A stretch of 64,000 bases of DNA from assembly GCA_036389835.1 (NCBI GenBank), contig DASVWC010000017.1, positions 1 to 64,000 of the forward strand. The letters are read 5' to 3'. Under the pieces are notes generated by a model. It saw only the letters and a list, made by a program, of their open reading frames with translations. It was not told the origin of the DNA and did not search any database. Made by a program: the position numbers and the translations under genes. Positions within the stretch are counted from its first letter, which is position 1, and each line of letters starts with the position of its first letter. This document shows, one piece after another, positions 57,778 to 64,000 of this stretch. The DNA comes from AC-37 sp036389835. GTDB lineage: Bacteria > Actinomycetota > Thermoleophilia > Solirubrobacterales > Thermoleophilaceae.

Positions 57778-57912
57778 ATGGACTACGAGACCCCAATCGT
57801 TCTTGACTACGGGACGCTTACGGACCTGACCGCGGGTCAGACCGACGGCAACTTCCTGGACGCGGACTTCCCGTCCGGAACCCCGAAGGACGAGCTCACC
57901 TTCTCCAACTAG
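57778..57912 (+). CDS. Lasso peptide precursor (A), 44 residues
   Basis: The leader MDYETPIVLDYGTLTDLTA (1-19) shows the lasso leader pattern Y-x2-P-x5-G-x-L-x2-L-T, with Thr at position -2. The core starts at Gly20 and has 25 residues. GQTDGNFLD closes a nine-residue ring through Asp at core position 9, followed by ADFPSGTPKDE and the end LTFSN. The ATG sits 2 nt after a strong ribosome binding site. Codon use (ATC GTT CTT, CTT ACG) is less GC-biased than in neighbours. It has its own promoter and lies 69 nt after the cyclase. The next gene starts 10 nt downstream. The gene is too small for usual ORF cut-offs. Confidence 0.9.
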   Translation: MDYETPIVLDYGTLTDLTAGQTDGNFLDADFPSGTPKDELTFSN

Positions 57913-57922
57913 CCCGACCGCG

Positions 57923-59842
57923 GTGCGGCCCGTGAGGCGGCCGCACCATGGCCGATCGACGCTCGACGCCGCCGTCGAGCCCGCGGTCGCCCTGGCCGGC
58001 TGCGCCGAGCGGCGCGCGGAGCTGCGCGGCGCGGTGCGCCACGCCCTGTCGCGCGCGGACCTCACGCGCCTGGCCGCCCGGCTCGCGAGCCGCCGCCTGC
58101 TGCCGCTGATCGGAACGCGGGCGCTCGAGGCGGCCGGCGACGTCTGCCCGCCCGAGTTCGAGGCGACGGTCACGGGCGCGCTCGGCGTCGCGAGGGCCCG
58201 CGCGCTCGCGGTCGAGGCCGCCACCCGTGACGTGACGGCGACCCTCGCCGGGCACGGCATCGCGGCACTGCCGCTCAAGGGGCCGCTGCTCGCGGAGGCG
58301 CTCTACGGCGACACCGGCCTGCGCGAGACCGCCGACGTGGACCTGCTCGTCCCGCGCGAGCGGCTCGCCGGCGCCGCGGCGCTGCTGCGCCAGGACGGCT
58401 ACGCGGCTCCCGCCGACCCGCTGCGCGCCGACGGCCTGCCCGACCTTCACCTCGCGCTCGACCATCCCCGGCGGCCGTCGGTCGAGCTGCACTGGCGCGT
58501 CCACTTCTACGAGGACGAGTTCGCGCGCGACATGCTCGAGCGGGCCGAGCCGGGGCCCGACGGGCTGCTGCGCGCGCGCCCGGCCGACCTGCTCGCGTCG
58601 CTGCTGCTGTTCTACGCGCGCGACGGCTTCTACGGGCTGCGGCTGGCGGCCGACATAGGCGCGTGGTGGGACCGCTACGGCCGCGCCGGCGACCGGCCGC
58701 TCGAGGAGCACGCGCGCCGCTACCCGCGCCTCGCCCCGGCGCTCACCGCGGCGGCGGTCGCCGCCGAGCGCGTGACGGGCGCCCCGGCGGCCGGCTGGCT
58801 CGGCGGCGCCGCGGCGCACGGCCGCCGGACCGCCATGGCGGCCGGGCTGGCCAACCCCACCTACAGCGGCGAGCGCGACCAGCTCGCGGCCAACATCTCG
58901 CTCGCGGACGCGCTGCTCGCCCCGCCTGGCACGGTCGCCGAGTTCGCCCGGCGCGAGCTGGTGCCGCGCTCGGGCCCGGCGGCCCCGCACGCCGCCAAGA
59001 TGCTCGCCCGCTACGGCGCGGCGGCGTGGCGCGTGCGCGGCGGCCGCGAGTGGGCGGCGGGGCCGGCGGGCGGCGGGCCCGCCGTCGAGCTGCTCGGGCT
59101 GCGGCTCGACCGCGTGAGCGAGGCCGAGGCGATCGATCACGTGATCGGCGCCCTGGACGCCGGGCGCGGCGGCTGGCTGCTCGCGATGAACCTCGACACG
59201 CTGCGCCAGTACGCGCGCTCGGAGGAGCTGCCGGCGCTGTTCGAGCGGGCGGACCTGATCGTGGCCGACGGCATGCCGCTGATCTGGGCGAGCCGCCTGG
59301 CGGGGACGCCGCTGCCCGCGCGGGTCGCGGGGTCGGACCTGATCTGGTCGCTCACGGCGGAGGCGGCGCGGAACGGGCGGTCGGTGTTCCTGCTCGGCGG
59401 GGCGCCGGGCGTCTGCGAGCGCGCCGCCGACGCCCTGCGCGCGCGCTCTCCCGGCCTGGCCGTGGCCGGCACCCACTCGCCGCCGTACGGCTTCGAGAGC
59501 GACGCCGCCGAGCTCGACGCGATCCGCGCGCGCCTGCGCGAGGCGCGCCCCGACGTCGTCTACGTCGGGCTCGGCTTCCCCAAGCAGGAGCGCCTGATCG
59601 CGCAGCTCAGAGACGAGCTGCCGCGCTCCTGGTTCGTGGGCGTGGGCATCTCGTTCAGCTTCGTGACCGGCGACGTGCCGCGGGCACCCGCCTGGCTCCA
59701 GCGGATCGGCCTCGAGTGGGTCCACCGGCTGACGAAGGAGCCGCGGCGGCTGGCGCGCCGCTACCTCGTCGACGACCTGCCGTTCGCCGCCCGGCTGGCC
59801 GCCCACAGCCTCGCGCGGCGGGCGCGCGGCGGTCGCGGCTAG
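57923..59842 (+). CDS. Fusion: lasso-associated nucleotidyltransferase + WecG/TagA/CpsF glycosyltransferase
   Basis: A 639-residue two-domain protein. Residues about 85-260 match the nucleotidyltransferase family common in lasso loci (PF14907 type): LPLKGPLLAEALYGDTGLRETADVDLLV carries Lys119 and the D138-x-D140 metal pair, with ELHWRVHF after it. Residues about 388-600 match GT26 (WecG/TagA/CpsF): LLAMNLDTLRQYARS, ADLIVADGMPLIWASRL (catalytic Asp449), VFLLGGAPGVCERAA and VYVGLGFPKQERLIAQLRDE. GT26 enzymes add a sugar such as ManNAc to a polyprenyl-linked acceptor. GTG start 57923, 10 nt after the precursor, so both share its promoter. The fusion directly links peptide and glycan pathways. 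Confidence 0.88.
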   Translation: MRPVRRPHHGRSTLDAAVEPAVALAGCAERRAELRGAVRHALSRADLTRLAARLASRRLLPLIGTRALEAAGDVCPPEFEATVTGALGVARARALAVEAATRDVTATLAGHGIAALPLKGPLLAEALYGDTGLRETADVDLLVPRERLAGAAALLRQDGYAAPADPLRADGLPDLHLALDHPRRPSVELHWRVHFYEDEFARDMLERAEPGPDGLLRARPADLLASLLLFYARDGFYGLRLAADIGAWWDRYGRAGDRPLEEHARRYPRLAPALTAAAVAAERVTGAPAAGWLGGAAAHGRRTAMAAGLANPTYSGERDQLAANISLADALLAPPGTVAEFARRELVPRSGPAAPHAAKMLARYGAAAWRVRGGREWAAGPAGGGPAVELLGLRLDRVSEAEAIDHVIGALDAGRGGWLLAMNLDTLRQYARSEELPALFERADLIVADGMPLIWASRLAGTPLPARVAGSDLIWSLTAEAARNGRSVFLLGGAPGVCERAADALRARSPGLAVAGTHSPPYGFESDAAELDAIRARLREARPDVVYVGLGFPKQERLIAQLRDELPRSWFVGVGISFSFVTGDVPRAPAWLQRIGLEWVHRLTKEPRRLARRYLVDDLPFAARLAAHSLARRARGGRG

Positions 59843-61236
59843 CGGTCGCGGTCCGGGTCGTCCACGCAGCCCCTGCCGCGCGGCTGCGCCAGGGCCTGGA
59901 GCTTTCGCCACGGGAAGTTCGCGAGCACACCCTGGCTGTCGGGCGACCTGCCCTCGAAGATCTCCACGTACGGGTCGTAGCCGAGCGGCGTCGGGTCCTC
60001 GGCGGCGAACCCGATCTCGGTCGAGGCGTCGGTCACGACCAGGCCGTATCGCTGTATGGCGCGCGCGATCGTGAGCGCGTAGCGCGACAGCGGGTGGCGC
60101 GGGTCGCTCGCGTAGGCGGCGAGGTCGAAGCGCGCCGGGAAGCGGAAGCGGGCGCCCGCCGGGATCGACTGCGGCGCGCGGCTCGAGCGCTCCGGGTCGG
60201 TCCGCTGCGCGGGCCAGCACCAGCCGTCGCGGCCGCCCCTGCCGATCACGACGAGGCCGATCGCGTGCTCCACCGCGCCGCGGCGCAGCTCCTCGATCCG
60301 CTGGAGCCCCGACATCAGCGCGATCGAGGTGGCCGACGCGCCGTACTGCGGGCCCGGCGGATCCACGAAGTGGCCCTCGTTCTGCGAGACGTGCGGCATC
60401 CGGCCGCCGTAGCGGGCGCGCCAGGTGCCGAACAGCGGGTCCTTCGACAGCCCCCAGAACTCCCAGAGCGTGTCCGTCGCGGGCTGCCAGAGGATCAGGT
60501 TCCCGTCGGTGCCCGCGGCCGGTCGCGCGTCGGCGGGCAGCGGGACCGCGTCCCACTGCCGCTGGAGCGCGGGCGCGCCCTCGGGCGCCGCGACCCGTAC
60601 CGCCGGCTGGTCCGGACCGACGGTGTAGATCGGCGAGCTGTACTGCGTGGTGCCGATCAGCGCGCCGCGCGGGCGGCTGCGCACCTGCGAGCGGATCTCC
60701 GCGACCATCGCCGCCGAGTTGCCCGCCAGCGGAGCGTTCTTCTTCAGCCGCTTGTTGCGCCAGCCGCCGGGCGAGAACGGCTCCGCGACGAGCGTCATCG
60801 TGTCGATCCAGGCGCTGCGCTGGCAGGTGAGGCTCGAACCGGACCCCTCGACGATCCCCACGGACACCGCGTGCGGCCCCGCCGGCACCGACAGGCGCGC
60901 GCCGAGCTCGCCGTAGCCCGCTCCCGCGAGGCCCACGAAGCGCTCCACGCCGTCGACCTTGATCGACACGGTGGGCAGCCCGAAGCAGTCGTTCCCCCGA
61001 ACGCGCGCGAAGACGTGGACCGACGTGCGCGTGGTGGTCATCACGCCCTCGGCGGCGCTCCCGGCGGCGATGCGCAGCGCCCGCCCGCTCGAGGCATTCG
61101 CATCGGGCTCGACCGCGCCGGGGCCGACCGGGGTGAGCAGCTCGCCCTCGATCGTCACGTCGGCCGCGCCCGCGGGCGCGGCGAGAAACGCGAAGGCGGC
61201 CGCGGCCGTGGCGAGCACGCGGCGCACGTCGGGCAT
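59839..61236 (-). CDS. Secreted protein with a probable carbohydrate-binding domain
   Basis: A 465-residue protein with a clear Sec signal peptide (residues 1-25, RRVLATAAAAFAFLAAPAGAA). Residues about 26-150 (DVTIEGELL, ASSGRALRIAAGSAAEGVMTT, SVHVFARVRGNDCFGLPTVSIKVDGVERF, AGPHAVSVGIVEG, IDTMTLV) resemble calcium-dependent CBM36/CBM60-type xylan-binding jelly rolls. The remaining 300 residues have GTTQYSSPIYTVG, NLILWQPATDTLWEFWG and NEGHFVDPPGPQYGASATSIALMSG and match no family I can name. It may bind surface glycan. The frame is open upstream of 61236, but the signal peptide fixes the start. Its stop and that of the fusion gene share CTAG. Confidence 0.78.
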   Translation of the reverse strand: MPDVRRVLATAAAAFAFLAAPAGAADVTIEGELLTPVGPGAVEPDANASSGRALRIAAGSAAEGVMTTTRTSVHVFARVRGNDCFGLPTVSIKVDGVERFVGLAGAGYGELGARLSVPAGPHAVSVGIVEGSGSSLTCQRSAWIDTMTLVAEPFSPGGWRNKRLKKNAPLAGNSAAMVAEIRSQVRSRPRGALIGTTQYSSPIYTVGPDQPAVRVAAPEGAPALQRQWDAVPLPADARPAAGTDGNLILWQPATDTLWEFWGLSKDPLFGTWRARYGGRMPHVSQNEGHFVDPPGPQYGASATSIALMSGLQRIEELRRGAVEHAIGLVVIGRGGRDGWCWPAQRTDPERSSRAPQSIPAGARFRFPARFDLAAYASDPRHPLSRYALTIARAIQRYGLVVTDASTEIGFAAEDPTPLGYDPYVEIFEGRSPDSQGVLANFPWRKLQALAQPRGRGCVDDPDRDR

Positions 61237-61315
61237 CGACTGCACGGTGAAATGGTCGCACTTCCACGCCGGTCGGCGCGCGGTCGCGCTGCTCCGGCAC
61301 CCGCGGCCGAACCGG

Positions 61316-61321
61316 TAGCGT
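61316..61321 (+). promoter_or_regulatory. -10 element of the third flippase gene
   Basis: TAGCGT, 9 nt before GTG 61331. Confidence 0.4.
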
Positions 61322-61330
61322 CCGGCAACC

Positions 61331-62845
61331 GTGGCTCGGCGAGCGTCGTATTCCGAAGGCGTGGCGTTCGCGGTGCTGAGCTTCGCCTCGATCGCGGTCG
61401 TCGGGCTGGTCAGCAGCATCTTCGTGGCCCGGGCCTACGGCATCGAGCCGATCGGCGAGCTCGCGATCGCGCTGGCGCCGTCGCTCGCGCTCGCGACGCT
61501 GTCCCAGCTCCGCGAGCAGGCCGCCCTCGTGCGCGAGCTGACCCTGCTCGCGCCGCGCGCGCCCCGGGTGACCGGCCTGTTCGCCGCGGTCATGGCGTTC
61601 TCGTTCGGGCTCACGCTGCTGGTCGCGATCCCCGTGACGGCCGCGACCTGGTTCGTCCTGTCCGGCCCGGTCGGCCGCGACGACCTGTTCGTCCCGGCGC
61701 TCGCGCTGATCGGCATCTACACGCTCGTCGAGAACACCTGCTGGAACCTCGACGTCGTGTTCCAGGCCTTCCGCGCCGGGCGGCCGCTGTTCTGGGTGCG
61801 GCTCGACTACGGCGTGACCTACGTGGCGTACGCGCTCGCCATCAACTTCACGTTCGGCGACGACGTCTGGGGGCTCGTCGCGGCCGCGGGGCTGTCGATC
61901 GCGACGTCGCTGGTGCACCGGCTCGTGCTCGTCCGCCACTTCATGCGCTTCCGGGTCCCGCGCGCGGAGATCCGGGCCGGCTTCCGGACGCTGCCGGCCC
62001 TGGTCCGGTTCGGCGCGAAGGTCGCGCCGGGGCAGATCGCCGACGGCGTCTCGCGCCAGGCGAGCGTCTGGGTCCTGTCGATCACGAGCTCGGTCGCCGC
62101 CGTGGGCGCCTACAACCGGGCCTGGATGCTCGCCACGCGCTTTCTCGAGCTCGGTCACCGGGTGGTCGAGATGCTGTTCCCGACCCTGGTGGAGCGGCGC
62201 GCGAACGGCGACTCCGAGGGCTTCGACCGGGCGTCGATCGACACGGTGCGCTACTGCGTGGCCGGCCTGCTGCTGCCAGCGGCCGCGGGCGGTGGCGCGG
62301 CCGACGGGCTCATGGACCTGTTCGGGGACGGGTTCGACCGCGCCGCGGACGCGCTGGCGCTGCTGCTGCTCGCGCCCGGCCTCGCCGCCGTCGTCTCGAT
62401 CCTCACGAGCATCCTGTGGACCGACGACCGGCTCTGGCTGAGCACGATCATCACCTCGGTCCGCGCCGCGCTCACGGTCGGGCTGACGATCGTGCTCGCG
62501 ATCGAGTACGGCATCACGGGGGCGGCCGTCGCGATCGTCGCGGCGTACCTGGTCGAGTCGGTCTGGTGCTTCGCCGTGATGCCGCGGCACTGGTCCACCC
62601 CGGTGCGGACGCTGTGGCCCTACCGCGGCATGGCCGCGCTCGCGGCCGGATACGCGGCCGGATTCGCCGCGGCGCGCAGCGTCGACGCGGCTCTCTACGG
62701 GGAGGTCGGCACCGCGTGCGCGGTCGCGGCCGGGGCGGTCGTGTACCTGGCGATCGCGGTCGGCGGCGGGCTCCAGGAGCGCGATCGCGAGCGGCTGGCG
62801 GCGATCCGGGGAAGACGCGCCCAGGCACTGCCGACCGAGGGTTAG
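61331..62845 (+). CDS. Polysaccharide flippase / oligosaccharide export protein (MOP superfamily)
   Basis: A 504-residue protein with 12-14 helices. The head EGVAFAVLSFASIAVVGLVSSIFVARAYGIEPIGELA and the mid-section FGAKVAPGQIADGVSRQASVWVLSITSSVAAVGAYNRAWMLATRFLELGHRVVEMLFPTLVERR are typical of Wzx-like flippases. It is clearly more distant from the two other flippases in the window than they are from each other. GTG start 61331 with TAGCGT 9 nt upstream. It probably exports another lipid-linked glycan, possibly the one started by the adjacent GT26 fusion. Confidence 0.86.
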   Translation: MARRASYSEGVAFAVLSFASIAVVGLVSSIFVARAYGIEPIGELAIALAPSLALATLSQLREQAALVRELTLLAPRAPRVTGLFAAVMAFSFGLTLLVAIPVTAATWFVLSGPVGRDDLFVPALALIGIYTLVENTCWNLDVVFQAFRAGRPLFWVRLDYGVTYVAYALAINFTFGDDVWGLVAAAGLSIATSLVHRLVLVRHFMRFRVPRAEIRAGFRTLPALVRFGAKVAPGQIADGVSRQASVWVLSITSSVAAVGAYNRAWMLATRFLELGHRVVEMLFPTLVERRANGDSEGFDRASIDTVRYCVAGLLLPAAAGGGAADGLMDLFGDGFDRAADALALLLLAPGLAAVVSILTSILWTDDRLWLSTIITSVRAALTVGLTIVLAIEYGITGAAVAIVAAYLVESVWCFAVMPRHWSTPVRTLWPYRGMAALAAGYAAGFAAARSVDAALYGEVGTACAVAAGAVVYLAIAVGGGLQERDRERLAAIRGRRAQALPTEG

Positions 62846-62850
62846 CGCTT

Positions 62851-62856
62851 TATGCT
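62851..62856 (+). promoter_or_regulatory. -10 element of the HEAT-repeat gene
   Basis: TATGCT, 6 nt before GTG 62863. It supports that start over the short frame opened by ATG 62852. Confidence 0.45.
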
Positions 62857-62862
62857 GGGCCT

Positions 62863-64000
62863 GTGGCGCCGCGGGCACGCAGCCGACCCGACGTGAGCAA
62901 GCTCCTGCGCAAGGGCAAGGTCGACGCCCTGCGCGAGGCCCTGCACTACCGCGACCTGGGGGCGGCCGGCAACGGCGCGGGGCACGACGCCGGCGCGCCC
63001 GTGCGCGCCGAGGCGCTCAGGGCGCTGGTGTCGCTCGGCGGCCCGACCGTCCCGGGCGACCTGAGCGCCGCGCTCGAGGACCCCGACCCGTCGGTGCGGA
63101 TCGCGGCGATCGACGGCATCGCGGCCATGGGCGCCCCCGTGGCCGGCCAGGCCGAGCAGCTCGTGCGCGCCGCCGTGGCGCGCGAGGAGGGCGCCGGCGA
63201 CGTCTCGGCCCGAGCGCTCGACCTGCTGGTGGACTGGGCGGCCCAGGGGGTCGCGGAGATGTTCGTGGAGGCCCTGCTCGACCCCGGCGCGCCCGAGCCC
63301 GACGAGGGCCACGCGGCCAGCCTCGAGCTGCTGTTCGTCACCGACACCCGCGGGGATGGGGCGCGCACGGCGGTCGCCGACCTGCTCATCGCGCGGCTGC
63401 ACCAGGCCCCTGACGAGCGCTCGGAGCGGGCGGTCGAGCGCGTGCTGGGCTGGCTCGGGCCGTCGGCGCTCGAGAGCGTGCTGGCCGAGCTCGAGAGCGG
63501 CACTTCCACCCCGGCGCTGCTGCGCGCGGCCGGCTCGCTGGGCGACGCGCGTGCGGTCGCGCCGGTCGTCCAGGGACTCGAGAACCCGGATCCGGACGTG
63601 CGGGTGGCGGCGGCCACGGCGGCTCGGACGCTCAACCACACCCGCGCCGTCCCGGCGCTGCTCACGGCCACGCAGGACGACGAGCAGGCGGTGCGCGACG
63701 CCGCCTCGGCGGCGCTCGACCGGATGGGGACGGCGGCGGTGATCGCCGGCCTGGCGACCGTGGTGGACACGCGCCTGCAGGCGGCGCTGCCGGCGGTCCT
63801 CGAGGGCGACGGGGCCGAGCAGCTCGGCTCGCGCGGCGGCGCGGAGCAGCTCGCCGAGGGCCGGGCGGAGCCGGATGTGGGGCCGGCGCCGGGCGCGGAG
63901 CCGGCGCCGGGCGCGGAGCCGGAGCCGGGCGCGGAGCCGGCGCCGGGCGCGGGGCCGGCGCCGGGCGCGGGGCCGCAGCCGGCGCAGCAGCCGCAGCCGG
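62863..64000 (+). CDS. HEAT-repeat protein with Pro/Ala/Gly/Glu tail (cut by window edge)
   Basis: At least 379 residues, still open at base 64000. A basic head (VAPRARSRPDVSKLLRKGKVDALREAL) leads into HEAT-like helical pairs, for example VRAEALRALVSLGGPTVPGDLSAALEDPDPSVRIAAIDGIAAMG and ARAVAPVVQGLENPDPDVRVAAATAARTLNHTRAVPALLTATQDDEQAVRDAASAALDRMG. From about residue 335 it becomes a PAPGAE/PAPGAG repeat. Such proteins act as scaffolds; no enzyme motif is visible. GTG 62863 is chosen because of the TATGCT box 6 nt upstream. Its link to the glycan genes is positional only. Confidence 0.8.
   Translation, partial: MAPRARSRPDVSKLLRKGKVDALREALHYRDLGAAGNGAGHDAGAPVRAEALRALVSLGGPTVPGDLSAALEDPDPSVRIAAIDGIAAMGAPVAGQAEQLVRAAVAREEGAGDVSARALDLLVDWAAQGVAEMFVEALLDPGAPEPDEGHAASLELLFVTDTRGDGARTAVADLLIARLHQAPDERSERAVERVLGWLGPSALESVLAELESGTSTPALLRAAGSLGDARAVAPVVQGLENPDPDVRVAAATAARTLNHTRAVPALLTATQDDEQAVRDAASAALDRMGTAAVIAGLATVVDTRLQAALPAVLEGDGAEQLGSRGGAEQLAEGRAEPDVGPAPGAEPAPGAEPEPGAEPAPGAGPAPGAGPQPAQQPQP
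63885..63991. repeat. 18-nt tandem repeats coding PAPGAE/PAPGAG
   Basis: Six or so copies of an 18-nt unit (core GCGCCGGGCGCGGAGCCG with G/C substitutions) run toward the right edge within the HEAT-repeat gene and encode its Pro-rich tail. Confidence 0.8.

Noticed and set aside
57896..62878. Open frame of about 1660 codons on the minus strand
   Set aside because: It is Arg/Ala/Gly/Pro-rich, crosses the precursor end, the fusion gene and two other well-supported genes, and has no domain. It is the antisense shadow that GC-rich third positions produce.
1..64000. tRNA, rRNA, prophage or insertion sequence
   Set aside because: Gaps between genes are short, and I saw no cloverleaf-like segment, transposase or integrase motif, or att-like repeat. 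A tRNAscan or Infernal run would be decisive.

Overview
This window is a very GC-rich bacterial chromosome segment (visibly above 70 % G+C, third codon positions almost all G or C). It uses many GTG and TTG starts and 1-4 nt gene overlaps. Gene content (moxR-DUF58-tgpA, hisIE, a DprE1/DprE2/UbiA arabinose-lipid operon, a lasso-peptide locus inside a polysaccharide locus) suggests an actinobacterium, most likely of the Thermoleophilia/Solirubrobacterales type. That placement is inference from family knowledge, not from a marker gene.

Layout. 1-8.0 kb (minus strand): a moxR-DUF58-tgpA operon cut by the left edge, trpD-trpC, a DUF2142 membrane protein with a small membrane-anchored partner, and hisIE. 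8.0-10.9 kb (plus): an amidase and a flippase, closed by a hairpin shared with the convergent operon. 11.0-18.0 kb (minus): sugar-phosphate transferase, msrB, asnB, then UbiA phosphoribosyltransferase, DprE1 and DprE2, which together would make polyprenyl-phosphoryl-arabinose. 18.3-52.7 kb: a long mosaic of envelope or exopolysaccharide genes. It holds nine GT2 and five GT4 glycosyltransferases, several multi-membrane-span (GT-C-like or YfhO) proteins, a second flippase, two divergent sulfatase-fold proteins, three methyltransferases, three acyltransferases, a Wzz-like chain-length protein and a Wzy/WaaL-like polymerase or ligase.

52.7-59.8 kb (plus) is a translationally coupled lasso-peptide (RiPP) locus. 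In order: ABC-2 ATPase and permease, PqqD-like leader-binding protein (B1), HPr-kinase-like protein, transglutaminase-fold leader peptidase (B2), asparagine-synthetase-like cyclase (C), a 44-residue precursor with its own near-consensus promoter and strong ribosome binding site, and a fusion of a nucleotidyltransferase to a WecG/TagA/CpsF-type glycosyltransferase. About 4 kb upstream, at 49824-50291, lies a second protein whose first 41 residues copy the lasso precursor pattern (leader and terminal D/E-L-S/T-F-S). This copy is fused to a Gly-Ser stalk and an LPFTG cell-wall anchor. That pair is the most novel signal here. 59.8-64 kb: a secreted protein with a probable carbohydrate-binding domain, a third flippase, and a HEAT-repeat protein cut by the right edge.

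A recurrent regulatory pattern runs through the window. At least seventeen start codons, mostly at operon heads and in divergent gaps, have a TANNNT hexamer (often TAGACT or TACGCT) 6-10 nt upstream, usually with no room for a Shine-Dalgarno site. This predicts many leaderless mRNAs. I saw no rRNA, tRNA, CRISPR array, transposase or phage gene. No gap between genes exceeds 300 nt; the largest (17985-18274) holds a hairpin described below.
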